Below, piece after piece: positions 17,093-25,329 of a stretch of 64,000 bases of DNA. This DNA is from NORP294 sp047627915 (GTDB lineage Bacteria > Bacteroidota > Bacteroidia > Flavobacteriales_E > Vicingaceae): contig JBLHTZ010000004.1 of assembly GCA_047627915.1 (NCBI GenBank), positions 34,797 to 98,796 of the forward strand, written 5' to 3'. Under the pieces are notes generated by a model. It did not search any database. It saw only the letters and a list, made by a program, of their open reading frames with translations, and was not told the DNA's origin. Made by a program: the position numbers and the translations under genes. Each line of letters starts with the position of its first letter. Within the stretch, counting starts at the first letter, position 1.

Positions 17093-18369
17093 TAAACCCT
17101 TACCTTGCAATAATTGGGATAAGTCTTATTATTATTCTTTCCTATTTTTTCAATATCATTTCTCAAAAAACAAATGTTCCTTCGGTTCTGATGCTAATCG
17201 TATTGGGTATACTCATAAAACAGGGCATGAACTTTATGGGCATATCGGCGGGCAAACAATTATTTAGTTTGCTAGAGTTACTTGGTATCGTTGGCCTAAT
17301 CATGATTGTACTTGAAGCAGCCTTAGATCTTCATTTGACAAAAGAGAAATGGCCGATTATATGGAAATCATTCAGTGTAGCCCTAATTTCTTTAATACTT
17401 TCAACAGCAGCCATAGCATACATTATAAACTATTTTATAATTGACGATTTCTTCACTTGTATTATCTACGCAGTGCCACTTTCTATTATGAGTAGTGCAA
17501 TTATTATTCCATCTGTTGGTGGTTTGGGAGAAGAAAAAAAGGAATTTATGGTATATGAAGGTACGTTCTCCGACATATTGGGCATCATGGTTTTTTACTT
17601 CCTTATCGGCAATGCAGGAGCAGAAAATGCCCAAGTTGTTGTTTGGGACGTCGTAAGTAACATCTCAATCACAATAATTCTGAGCACCCTAATTAGCTAC
17701 GGATTAGTTCTTATTTTCCAAAAGATGAACTCGCAAGTAAAACTATTTCTGCTAATTGCAGTTTTACTAATTCTATATTCTGTTGGTAAGTTGTTTCACC
17801 TTTCTTCTTTACTAATCATCTTAATTTTTGGATTAGTATTAAATAATAACAAGTTGTTTTTCAAAGGTTTTCTGCGAAAATGGTTGCAACCGAAAAAAGT
17901 AAAAAATATCCTTCACGATTTCCACCTTGTAACTATGGAAACCGCATTTGTTGTTCGAACGTTTTTCTTTGTGCTTTTCGGCATTACAATTACGCTTGCA
18001 TCTTTGCTTAACTTAGAAGTTGCATTGATAAGTTTAGCGATTTTAGCGGCCCTTTATGTGGTTAGAATTTTTGCTATTAAGTTGTTCGTTCAAAAGGACA
18101 TTAACCCTCAAATTTGGCTAGCACCTCGAGGATTAATTACAATTTTATTGTTCTTTGCCATTCCTGCGGAATACCAAACAGAAGCTTTTGATTCAGGTAT
18201 ACTTCTATACACCATCATTATCTCATGCGTTATAATGGCCGCTTCTTTAGTTGCAACGGGAAAGAAAGTAATTCCTGTAGAGGACATGACCTTTATTTAT
18301 GGTCCAACTCCAAAGAATATGGACGAAGACGAAACTCTCGAGGTTGATGTTCCTAAAATGGAAGATTAA
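17083..18369 (+). CDS. Cation/proton antiporter (CPA family)
   Basis: A 428-residue inner-membrane transporter with about twelve membrane segments, of the Na+/H+ exchanger (CPA1/NhaP-like) type. Typical signs are the N-terminal segment order, PSVLMLIVLGILIKQGMNF near residue 30, VLEAALDLHL near residue 78, SDILGIMVFYFL near residue 162 (the helix carrying the conserved acidic residue) and WLAPRGLITILLFFAIP near residue 345, a CPA-family helix. It probably exchanges Na+ or K+ for protons to control pH and ions. The soluble tail is short and acidic (DEDETLEVDVP), with no TrkA-type domain. It overlaps the upstream exported protein by ten bases. Confidence 0.85.
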   Translation: MEVINPYLAIIGISLIIILSYFFNIISQKTNVPSVLMLIVLGILIKQGMNFMGISAGKQLFSLLELLGIVGLIMIVLEAALDLHLTKEKWPIIWKSFSVALISLILSTAAIAYIINYFIIDDFFTCIIYAVPLSIMSSAIIIPSVGGLGEEKKEFMVYEGTFSDILGIMVFYFLIGNAGAENAQVVVWDVVSNISITIILSTLISYGLVLIFQKMNSQVKLFLLIAVLLILYSVGKLFHLSSLLIILIFGLVLNNNKLFFKGFLRKWLQPKKVKNILHDFHLVTMETAFVVRTFFFVLFGITITLASLLNLEVALISLAILAALYVVRIFAIKLFVQKDINPQIWLAPRGLITILLFFAIPAEYQTEAFDSGILLYTIIISCVIMAASLVATGKKVIPVEDMTFIYGPTPKNMDEDETLEVDVPKMED

Positions 18370-19973
18370 TTGCTCGATAATTTTTCGACAGCCTTCTTTA
18401 CCACATTATCATCTTCATTAACCACTTGATAAAACACCTTTTCGCGATAAAGGTTACGAGCTATAGTGGCTTTAATTCTGCGTTTAATAATCTCTTCTGA
18501 AGTTTTTGCCCCTTGATTTTCATAAGGAACACCTTTACTTTCTGCAAACTCGTAAAACTCTTTCAGTAAACTATTCGTAATGATGAAATTTTTGGCAAAA
18601 TTTGTTGCTGATATTTTTTTCGTTAACTCTTCTCGATTGGCGTCTACGTACTGAAAACCAAACTGAAAGAATACTCCTTGGTAATTTAATTTACCTAAAT
18701 AGTAAGAACTGCCAACGGTATCAATTGGCACAAATACGTCCGGCATAATTCCTCCGCCACCATAAACAACCTTACCCCCTACTGTTACATATTTCAAAGA
18801 ATCAGGAAAATCAATACTATCTAGACTATACAGCTCTCCGCTATTATACCTTTCGTATGCTTCGTTGTTGTAACTCTCTAAGCCATCTTCATACGATTTT
18901 TGTATACTTCTCCCAGTAGGAGTATAGTAACGTGCTACCGTTAATCTAACCCCAGATCCATCTGGCCAATCCATTCCTTCTTGCACCAAACCTTTTCCAA
19001 AAGATCGGCGACCAACTATTGTTCCTACATCGTTATCTTGCAGTGCCCCGGCTAAAATTTCACTTGCTGAGGCAGAGTTTTCGTTAATTAAAACAGCAAC
19101 TTTTACATCTTCTAATTCTCCCTTTGAAGTAGCAAAAAACTCTCTCTTTCTTCTAGCCTTACCTTCGGTATACACAATCAACTTCCCTTTTGGTAGAAAT
19201 TCATCACATAAATCTACAGCAACATTCAGAAACCCCCCAGTATTGTTTCTTAAATCTACAACTAGCTTTGTCATGCCCTGCGTTTCTAAAGATCTCACCG
19301 CTTTCATAAACTCAGTATGGGTATCTTTAGCAAATCGAAGCACCTTAACATAACCTATCGTTTCGTTAATCATGTATTCAGCTTCAACACTATATACCGG
19401 AATTTTGTCTCTGCGTATTAAGAAATCAATAGGATCAAAAGTGCCCTTTCTTTTAATCAGAACATTCACCGTAGTTCCTTTTGGACCTTTTAATAGCTTA
19501 ACTACTCTTGAATTATTAATTGTTTCTCCAGTAACATTTTCGCCATCTACCTCAACAATTCTATCCCCAGCCATAATGCCCAATTCTTCAGAAGGTCCTC
19601 CGGCTAACGCCTGCACAACAGTAATTGTATCTTCTTGTATTCGAAACTCAATACCAATGCCATCAAACTCCCCCTCTAAAGGATCGTTCATCGCCGCGTA
19701 ATCTTGTTTTGGAATATAATATGAATGCGGATCTAAATTCTGAAGTATCTCACTAATCGTTTCTTCAACAATTTCTTGCGATCTAACAGTATCAACATAG
19801 TCGCTATTTATATAGCTGATGATTTGTTGCAACTTATCGTTTTGAGTAAACTCTTTGTTTAAGAATAAGGCAGCTTGATTCTGCCCTCCCATGTTTTTTC
19901 CTAAATACACCCCAATTGCCAAAGCAATCGCAACAAAAATGGGCATCAGTATTAATAATCTGTTTGACTTCAT
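18366..19973 (-). CDS. C-terminal processing peptidase, S41 family
   Basis: A 535-residue exported serine protease. An N-terminal membrane anchor or signal (about residues 5-25) leads to a PDZ domain near residues 95-175 (DGIGIEFRIQEDTITVVQAL, then LGIMAGDRIVEVDG). The S41 catalytic core follows, with the serine in INENSASASEILAGAL near residue 312 and the lysine in VGRRSFGKGLVQEG near residue 337. Such proteases trim exported proteins and wall enzymes at the C-terminus. It lies immediately downstream of the dCMP deaminase gene on the same strand (no gap) and converges on the antiporter through a TTAA stop overlap. The tail of about 120 residues is of the type usual in Bacteroidota. Confidence 0.93.
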   Translation of the reverse strand: MKSNRLLILMPIFVAIALAIGVYLGKNMGGQNQAALFLNKEFTQNDKLQQIISYINSDYVDTVRSQEIVEETISEILQNLDPHSYYIPKQDYAAMNDPLEGEFDGIGIEFRIQEDTITVVQALAGGPSEELGIMAGDRIVEVDGENVTGETINNSRVVKLLKGPKGTTVNVLIKRKGTFDPIDFLIRRDKIPVYSVEAEYMINETIGYVKVLRFAKDTHTEFMKAVRSLETQGMTKLVVDLRNNTGGFLNVAVDLCDEFLPKGKLIVYTEGKARRKREFFATSKGELEDVKVAVLINENSASASEILAGALQDNDVGTIVGRRSFGKGLVQEGMDWPDGSGVRLTVARYYTPTGRSIQKSYEDGLESYNNEAYERYNSGELYSLDSIDFPDSLKYVTVGGKVVYGGGGIMPDVFVPIDTVGSSYYLGKLNYQGVFFQFGFQYVDANREELTKKISATNFAKNFIITNSLLKEFYEFAESKGVPYENQGAKTSEEIIKRRIKATIARNLYREKVFYQVVNEDDNVVKKAVEKLSSN

Positions 19974-20420
19974 TTACTCTTCTATGTTAGGTATATGTTC
20001 TAGCTCTACTCCAGCTTTCTCCAAAAATTTTAACCCGGAGTTGTCTTTATAAGCGTTTAAATAAACTACCCTCTTAATCCCAGATTGCAGCACCAGTTTA
20101 CTGCATTCTCGACAAGGAGACAGTGTAATATAAAGCGTTGCTCCGTTCGAATTGTTCGTTGACTTTGCAACTTTCATGATGGCATTTGCCTCAGCATGCA
20201 AAACGTACCATTGCGTTTTCTTATTTTCGTCTTCACAACAATTATCAAAACCCGTTGGTGTGCCATTGTAGCCGTCTGAAATAATCATGCTATCTTTTAC
20301 AATCAATGCCCCTACTTGCTTCCGCTCACAGTGTGATAACGCTCCCCACTCCGAAGCCATTCTCAAGTATGCTCTGTCGTACCGGAGTTGCTTTTCTTTT
20401 GTTTTATAGTCGATATTCAT
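19974..20420 (-). CDS. dCMP deaminase (ComEB-like)
   Basis: A 148-residue zinc enzyme that converts dCMP to dUMP, supplying thymidylate synthesis. Zinc and catalytic motifs are intact: HAEANAIMK near residue 78 (the H-A-E site) and SPCRECSKLV near residue 105 (the P-C-x-x-C site). GTPTGFDNCCED near 55 is the usual substrate-side loop. Length is normal. The start is MNIDYKTKEKQLRYDRAYL. It runs straight into the S41 protease gene, with the stop codon touching that gene's start, so the pair is probably one transcript. Confidence 0.94.
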   Translation of the reverse strand: MNIDYKTKEKQLRYDRAYLRMASEWGALSHCERKQVGALIVKDSMIISDGYNGTPTGFDNCCEDENKKTQWYVLHAEANAIMKVAKSTNNSNGATLYITLSPCRECSKLVLQSGIKRVVYLNAYKDNSGLKFLEKAGVELEHIPNIEE

Positions 20421-20537
20421 AATTCTCCAATTTTTAATTTTTAATCTTCAATTCTCAAATATTCCCAGAATTAAAAACTAAACCTTCACTATTGATAATT
20501 TCTTTGTATAAGAACTATCAAGGCTTTAAGCTGCCCT

Positions 20538-21113
20538 TTACTTTATATTATTAATATGTTGAACAATTGTTAATGCAAAATACTCATGCTCCAATTTCTG
20601 AATTTTTTCTGCTAACCCCTGTACAGTTTGTCCCTTTGCAATATCGCACTTCGCTTGAAATAAAATTGCTCCTTTGTCAAACTCACTGTTTACCAAATGA
20701 ATTGAAATACCGCTTTCTTTTTCTCCTGCAGCAAGAACCGCCTCGTGTACAAACTTTCCATACATTCCTTTTCCACCATAATTAGGAAGTAATGCAGGGT
20801 GTAGGTTAAAAATCTTATTCTTAAATGCATCTACGAGGATTGGCTCAATCTTTCGCAAAAACCCGGCCAATACAATCCATTCTACCGCTCGCTTTTGCAA
20901 GAAGTCCAAAACAACTGTACCTTCAGCAAAGTCTGAGTTAGAAAAATAATAAATAGGGACGTCAAACTTATTTGCCACCGTATAAATACCTGCTAATTCT
21001 CTATTTGTTATAATACAATCAATTTCAACCAAACTTTGCCTCTCGGCCAAAAATTGAAGAATTCTGTCGGCATTACTACCTGCACCTGATGCAAAAATGG
21101 CTACTTTGGACAT
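20538..21113 (-). CDS. purN: Phosphoribosylglycinamide formyltransferase
   Basis: A 191-residue cytoplasmic enzyme of purine synthesis. It moves a formyl group from 10-formyltetrahydrofolate to GAR. The N-terminus KVAIFASGAGSNADRIL is the phosphate-binding loop; NLHPALLPNYGGKGMYG near residue 105 has the catalytic N-L-H-P; GISIHLVNSEFDKG near 145 completes the active site. Length is typical. It is divergent from the deiodinase-like gene with 39 bases between them, and has a TAAATTTG -7 element 17 bases upstream of its ATG. Confidence 0.95.
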   Translation of the reverse strand: MSKVAIFASGAGSNADRILQFLAERQSLVEIDCIITNRELAGIYTVANKFDVPIYYFSNSDFAEGTVVLDFLQKRAVEWIVLAGFLRKIEPILVDAFKNKIFNLHPALLPNYGGKGMYGKFVHEAVLAAGEKESGISIHLVNSEFDKGAILFQAKCDIAKGQTVQGLAEKIQKLEHEYFALTIVQHINNIK

Positions 21114-21130
21114 GTTAAAAGATCAAAACC

Positions 21131-21138
21131 CAAATTTA
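21131..21138 (-). promoter_or_regulatory. Candidate -7 element (TAAATTTG) for purN
   Basis: Read on the minus strand, TAAATTTG fits TAnnTTTG and ends 17 bases before the purN ATG. It lies in the short gap shared with the divergent gene. Confidence 0.42.
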
Positions 21139-21152
21139 GTTTAAATCGCTCT

Positions 21153-21830
21153 GTGAGTAAAACAAATCAACCAAAAGAAGGCTTTAAATTTTTCGAAGCA
21201 AATAACTTCAATGAAGATCGGGTGATAGATAGAAGTGCTCAATTTTTTCATGAGTTAAATGGCAGGCGTTCCATTCGAGAGTTCTCGGATAAAAAAATTC
21301 CTGAAGGGGTAATCGAAAATATTATAAAAACTGCATCAACTGCGCCTTCTGGAGCTCATAAACAACCTTGGTTTTTTGCTGTGGTTACTTCTGCAGGAAT
21401 GAAAAAGAAGATTAGAGAGGCTGCAGAAAAAGAAGAATATGATAATTATAATGGCCGGATGAGCGAAGAGTGGCTAAAAGACTTAGAAAAGTTTGATACC
21501 AATTGGCAAAAGCCATTTTTGGAAGTTGCTCCTGCTTTAATTGTGATTTTCAAGCAGACTTACGAAGAGACGCTAGACGGGAAATCTAAAAATTATTATG
21601 TGAACGAATCAGTAGGAATTGCCGCTGGAATGCTCATTTCTGCAATTCATCACGCAGGTTTGGTTACCTTAACTCATACTCCAAGCCCTCTTAATTTTTT
21701 AGCAGAATTGCTTGGCAGACCACAAAATGAAAAACCTTATCTTCTGCTTCCAGTTGGATTTCCTTCAAAAGAAGCACAAGTACCATTACTTGAAAGGAAA
21801 GCCCTCACTGATGTGATGAAACAATATTGA
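21153..21830 (+). CDS. Nitroreductase-fold protein, iodotyrosine deiodinase-like
   Basis: A 225-residue FMN enzyme of the nitroreductase superfamily. FMN-site motifs are GRRSIREFSDKKIP near residue 36 and STAPSGAHKQPWFF near 64. The middle lid matches iodotyrosine deiodinase rather than a generic nitroreductase: EEYDNYNGRM near residue 95 and TNWQKPFLEVAPALIVIFKQ near 118 place an E, a Y and a K where the animal enzyme holds its halotyrosine substrate. The C-terminal PLNFLAELLGRPQNEKPYL and VGFPSKEAQVPLLERK also match that subfamily. Bacterial relatives that dehalogenate iodotyrosine are known. The start is GTG at 21,153. It is divergent from purN. Function is by subfamily signature, not proved. 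Confidence 0.78.
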   Translation: MSKTNQPKEGFKFFEANNFNEDRVIDRSAQFFHELNGRRSIREFSDKKIPEGVIENIIKTASTAPSGAHKQPWFFAVVTSAGMKKKIREAAEKEEYDNYNGRMSEEWLKDLEKFDTNWQKPFLEVAPALIVIFKQTYEETLDGKSKNYYVNESVGIAAGMLISAIHHAGLVTLTHTPSPLNFLAELLGRPQNEKPYLLLPVGFPSKEAQVPLLERKALTDVMKQY

Positions 21831-22000
21831 TAAAAACCCTATGTTAAATCTAAATACAAAAACGAACAAAATTCCGTTTATAAACCTTCGCATAATTTTC
21901 GTGCAAGGACAATAATTAATTATTAACCTTGCAGTGAAAATAAATTTTGATATTCTTTCAAGAAGGATTTTCTTTGCAACTTAAATTAAAATTAAAAAAG

Positions 22001-22237
22001 ATGGCAGATACAGCATCAAGAGTAAAAGCAATTATCGTTGATAAGTTAGGCGTTGAAGAAAGTGAAGTAACAGCAGAAGCTAGTTTCACAAATGATTTAG
22101 GTGCCGATTCATTAGACACTGTTGAGTTAATAATGGAATTCGAAAAGGAATTTAACATCGCTATTCCAGATGACCAAGCAGAAAAAATTGCAACCGTAGG
22201 TGACGCAACTACTTACATTGAAGCAAATAGTAAATAA
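22001..22237 (+). CDS. acpP: Acyl carrier protein
   Basis: A 78-residue acidic four-helix protein that carries growing fatty acyl chains on a phosphopantetheine arm. The attachment serine is S37 in DLGADSLDTVEL. I take the ATG at 22,001 (MADTASRVKAIIV). An in-frame ATG 18 codons upstream would add a hydrophobic, lysine-rich leader no acyl carrier protein has. It is followed after 15 bases by fabF and then rnc, the order acpP-fabF-rnc known in many bacteria, and the three genes look like one operon. Confidence 0.97.
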   Translation: MADTASRVKAIIVDKLGVEESEVTAEASFTNDLGADSLDTVELIMEFEKEFNIAIPDDQAEKIATVGDATTYIEANSK

Positions 22238-22252
22238 TTTATTCTCTAAACA

Positions 22253-23500
22253 ATGGAGTTGAAGAGAGTTGTTGTAACCGGACTTGGCGCAATTACGCCA
22301 ATTGGAAACACCGTTGAAGAGTATTGGAAAGCATTGTTAGATGGGAGGAGCGGTGCTGCTCCCATCACTCAATTTGATGCTTCCTTATTTAAGACTAAGT
22401 TTGCCTGCGAGGTAAAAAATTACGATCCAAACGATTTTTTTGACAGAAAGGAAGCGCGTAAGCTTGACCTTTTTGCTCAGTACGCCATGATTGCCGCTGA
22501 TCAAGCTATTGCCGATTCAGGTTTAGACATGGATACTATTGATAAAGATCGTTTCGGTGTGATTTGGGGCGCAGGTATTGGAGGTTTAAAAACTTTTCAA
22601 GACGAAGCTATTGCTTTTGGAACTGGTGACGGCACTCCTCGATTCAATCCATTCTTTATTCCAAAAATGATTGCAGATATTGCTCCAGGGCACATCTCAA
22701 TTAAACATGGATTAAGAGGGCCAAACTTTACTACTGTTTCAGCTTGCGCTTCTAGTACGAATGCTATTATAGATGCAGCTACCTACATCCGTTTAGGTAA
22801 AATGAAACTTTGTGTAGCAGGTGGGTCTGAAGCAGCAGTAACTGAAGCAGGAATTGGAGGCTTTAACGCTCTTCAAGCACTTTCTAAAAGAAACGACGAC
22901 CCCAAAACAGCCTCTAGACCGTTTGACAAAGACCGCGATGGTTTTGTGTTAGGAGATGGCGGCGGTTCACTTATTTTAGAAGAATATGAGCATGCAAAAG
23001 CTCGTGGTGCAAAAATATATGCAGAAGTTGTTGGAAGTGGTCTTTCAGCTGATGCTTATCACATGACCGCTCCTCATCCTGATGGCTTAGGAGCGATGAA
23101 CGTGATGAAATATGCACTGGAAGATGCTGGTATGAAACCTGAAGACATTGATTATATTAATGTTCATGGAACCTCAACTCCACTTGGAGATGTAGCAGAG
23201 TCAAAAGCGATCCTTGGTGTATTTGGAGAACATGCATACAACTTAAACATTAGCTCAACAAAGTCCATGACAGGCCACCTCTTAGGAGCTGCAGGTATCA
23301 TTGAAGCTATTGCATGTATTTTATCTGTTAAAAACGACATTGTCCCTCCTACCATCAATCACTTTACTGATGATGAGGCATTTGATTCAAAGCTTAATTT
23401 TACTTTTAACAAGGCTCAAAAACGAGAAGTTAGAGCAGCATTAAGTAATACATTTGGGTTTGGTGGACACAATGCATCTGCAATTTTCAAAAAAATATAA
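22253..23500 (+). CDS. fabF: Beta-ketoacyl-ACP synthase II
   Basis: A 415-residue condensing enzyme of fatty acid elongation. It joins malonyl-ACP to an acyl group bound on its cysteine. The catalytic triad is visible: C in VSACASSTNAI near residue 165, H in INVHGTSTPLGD near 304 and H in KSMTGHLLGAAG near 341. Start MELKRVVVTGLGAITPIGN is typical for FabF. It lies 15 bases behind acpP and three bases before rnc, in the classic operon order. Length and motifs are normal, and nothing suggests a specialised polyketide role. Confidence 0.97.
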   Translation: MELKRVVVTGLGAITPIGNTVEEYWKALLDGRSGAAPITQFDASLFKTKFACEVKNYDPNDFFDRKEARKLDLFAQYAMIAADQAIADSGLDMDTIDKDRFGVIWGAGIGGLKTFQDEAIAFGTGDGTPRFNPFFIPKMIADIAPGHISIKHGLRGPNFTTVSACASSTNAIIDAATYIRLGKMKLCVAGGSEAAVTEAGIGGFNALQALSKRNDDPKTASRPFDKDRDGFVLGDGGGSLILEEYEHAKARGAKIYAEVVGSGLSADAYHMTAPHPDGLGAMNVMKYALEDAGMKPEDIDYINVHGTSTPLGDVAESKAILGVFGEHAYNLNISSTKSMTGHLLGAAGIIEAIACILSVKNDIVPPTINHFTDDEAFDSKLNFTFNKAQKREVRAALSNTFGFGGHNASAIFKKI

Positions 23501-23503
23501 GCA

Positions 23504-24211
23504 TTGAGTCTCTTTAGAGGAATAAAGTATTTTCTTCTTTCAGACAATAGCAAACAAAAAACCTTACGCCAAATTCTGGGGTTTTATCCTAGAAATTTTT
23601 CCCTTTACGATCAAGCATTCACACACAAATCCGTTGTAAACGATAGTCAGGACAATGACAAAGTTAGCAACGAACGCCTTGAGTTTTTAGGAGATGCTAT
23701 CCTAGGTGCAATTGTGGCGGAGTATTTCTTCCAAAAATTTCCGTTCGAAGATGAGGGTTTCTTAACTAAAATTCGATCTAAACTTGTTAGTCGAAATTTC
23801 TTAAATCAACTATCAGTAGATATTGGACTTGATACATTTCTTGAAACATCTGTTAACTTAAATCGCTCTAAATCCATATTTGGGGATGCTTTTGAAGCAC
23901 TTATAGGTGCAATTTATCTAGATACTGGTTACGAGCAATGTAAGAAGTTTGTCGTCCAAAAAATAATTAAAGATTACGTAGATGTTGACGAGTTACTTGC
24001 GACTGAGACAAACTTCAAAAGCAAACTAATTGAATACTCTCAAAGCAAAAAAATAACCTACAAGTTTCAAACTACAGCTGTAGAAACAGAAAGTCTTAAA
24101 TTTTTTAAGTGTGAGCTTTTCGTTGGGCAGGGAGAGCCAATTGTTGGAGAAGGCAATTCAAAAAAAAGAGCCGAACAGGAAGCTGCTCGACTCTTTTTTG
24201 AAAAGGTTTAA
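23504..24211 (+). CDS. rnc: Ribonuclease III
   Basis: A 235-residue double-strand RNA endonuclease that processes rRNA precursors and structured mRNAs. The catalytic domain has the signature NERLEFLGDAILGAIV near residue 59, with a second acidic site in GDAFEALIGAIYLD near 127. A double-stranded RNA binding domain fills about residues 160-235 (NFKSKLIEYSQSKKI to GEGNSKKRAEQEAAR). The start is TTG at 23,504, three bases after the fabF stop, and it gives the expected length. It is the third gene of the acpP-fabF-rnc operon and converges on the isomerase gene with a seven-base gap. Confidence 0.96.
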   Translation: MSLFRGIKYFLLSDNSKQKTLRQILGFYPRNFSLYDQAFTHKSVVNDSQDNDKVSNERLEFLGDAILGAIVAEYFFQKFPFEDEGFLTKIRSKLVSRNFLNQLSVDIGLDTFLETSVNLNRSKSIFGDAFEALIGAIYLDTGYEQCKKFVVQKIIKDYVDVDELLATETNFKSKLIEYSQSKKITYKFQTTAVETESLKFFKCELFVGQGEPIVGEGNSKKRAEQEAARLFFEKV

Positions 24212-24218
24212 GCTTCTT

Positions 24219-25208
24219 TTATTTCAACTCTGCTAACATTCCTTTTAATCCTTCGATTACATTCACCTCAACGGAATCAATTCCCTTTAATACAGCAAGG
24301 TCGTAAGTGATCCAATCACCGAAATGGATTAAATATAAGGCCTGTTGAATTTTTCCTTCGCCTTTGGCAAAAATCTCGTTCACATTGCTGGTATATTTTC
24401 CTGCAACCTCTTTCGATTTTTCAATTCTAGCCGTGTTTCTATAGTATTCATCTTTCGATCTAAAAAATACTACTGATAAATCTTCGTTTGGTGTTCTCCA
24501 CCCAACCAACTCGTTGTGATTCATTTCAGGAATAACATGATGAGAAGATAACATTTTAGAATTTTCAGCAATCTGCTGTCTAAAACGAACTGCAACTCCT
24601 TCCATAGGTGCTTCTGTATAAATTATTGGGAAAGTTCCGTGTAATTTGTTGGCTAGTTTCATCGCTTCTGTTTGAATGAAATCTTCTTCCGCATCCATTA
24701 ATTGAATTGCGCTTTCCACTTCTCCTATAAAATCATTGCCTATTAGACCATATTGATTTAGTACAAAAAACAATTGAGGAAAAGACAAGCCGAAAGCTGC
24801 TCTTGGAGGAAGGCCACCTCTAATTTGAATCATGTTATGATCGTTCTTTTCTGCTAGCGCTCCAAATTTACCGCCTCCAGTAATGATAGCAATCTCTGCA
24901 CCCTTATCGTAAGCTTGTTGATACATCTCTAACGTTTCTTCCGTATTTCCAGAGTAAGAACAGCAAATTACCAGCGTATCTTGATTTACAAATGAAGGTA
25001 TCTTATAGTCTTTGTTGATGATGATTGGCAGTGCACACTGCTCTCTTACCAATTGACTAATAATCGTTCCGCCTATACCCGAACCTCCTAGACCACAAAC
25101 CAATACATTCATCAAAGAGTTGTCCGTATTAGAAAATTCAGCTTTCTTACCTACTTCCATCGCCTCTTTTAGGTGAGTAGTAAAACCTGCAATTAATTCA
25201 TCCATCAT
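24219..25208 (-). CDS. Bifunctional phosphoglucose/phosphomannose isomerase
   Basis: A 329-residue SIS-domain enzyme that interconverts glucose 6-phosphate or mannose 6-phosphate with fructose 6-phosphate. The first SIS half shows NVLVCGLGGSGIGGTII near residue 34 and LVICCSYSGNTEETLEMYQQ near 75. The GLPPRAAFGLSFPQLF motif near 130 is typical of the short bifunctional family rather than the long classical Pgi. The second half keeps EMNHNELVGWRTP near 225, where E and H help catalysis. It probably serves as the main sugar-phosphate isomerase and may supply mannose for the polysaccharide locus. It is divergent from lysS. Confidence 0.88.
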   Translation of the reverse strand: MMDELIAGFTTHLKEAMEVGKKAEFSNTDNSLMNVLVCGLGGSGIGGTIISQLVREQCALPIIINKDYKIPSFVNQDTLVICCSYSGNTEETLEMYQQAYDKGAEIAIITGGGKFGALAEKNDHNMIQIRGGLPPRAAFGLSFPQLFFVLNQYGLIGNDFIGEVESAIQLMDAEEDFIQTEAMKLANKLHGTFPIIYTEAPMEGVAVRFRQQIAENSKMLSSHHVIPEMNHNELVGWRTPNEDLSVVFFRSKDEYYRNTARIEKSKEVAGKYTSNVNEIFAKGEGKIQQALYLIHFGDWITYDLAVLKGIDSVEVNVIEGLKGMLAELK

Positions 25209-25303
25209 AGCTATATAATTTTAAGGAATGCAAAGTAACCAAAAAAAGCTCCACATTGAACAAACTTAGCCATTAACGCCTCTCTTTTTAAGCCGCTAAA
25301 TAT

Positions 25304-25311
25304 TACCTTTG
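25304..25311 (+). promoter_or_regulatory. Candidate -7 element (TACCTTTG) for lysS
   Basis: TACCTTTG fits TAnnTTTG and ends 18 bases before the chosen lysS start at 25,330. This supports that start over the in-frame ATG seven codons upstream, which would sit inside the promoter. Confidence 0.5.
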
Positions 25312-25329
25312 CCAACAAATTTTTTCATC

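Noticed and set aside
20421..20537. AT-rich gap between the dCMP deaminase gene and purN, with repeated TTTTTAAT-type strings
   Set aside because: It looks like low-complexity sequence; no hairpin, clear promoter or gene was found.
21947..22000. Upstream start for acpP at 21,947
   Set aside because: It would add 18 residues that no acyl carrier protein has.
25309..25329. Upstream start for lysS at 25,309
   Set aside because: It overlaps the -7 element TACCTTTG, and the added residues have no family match.
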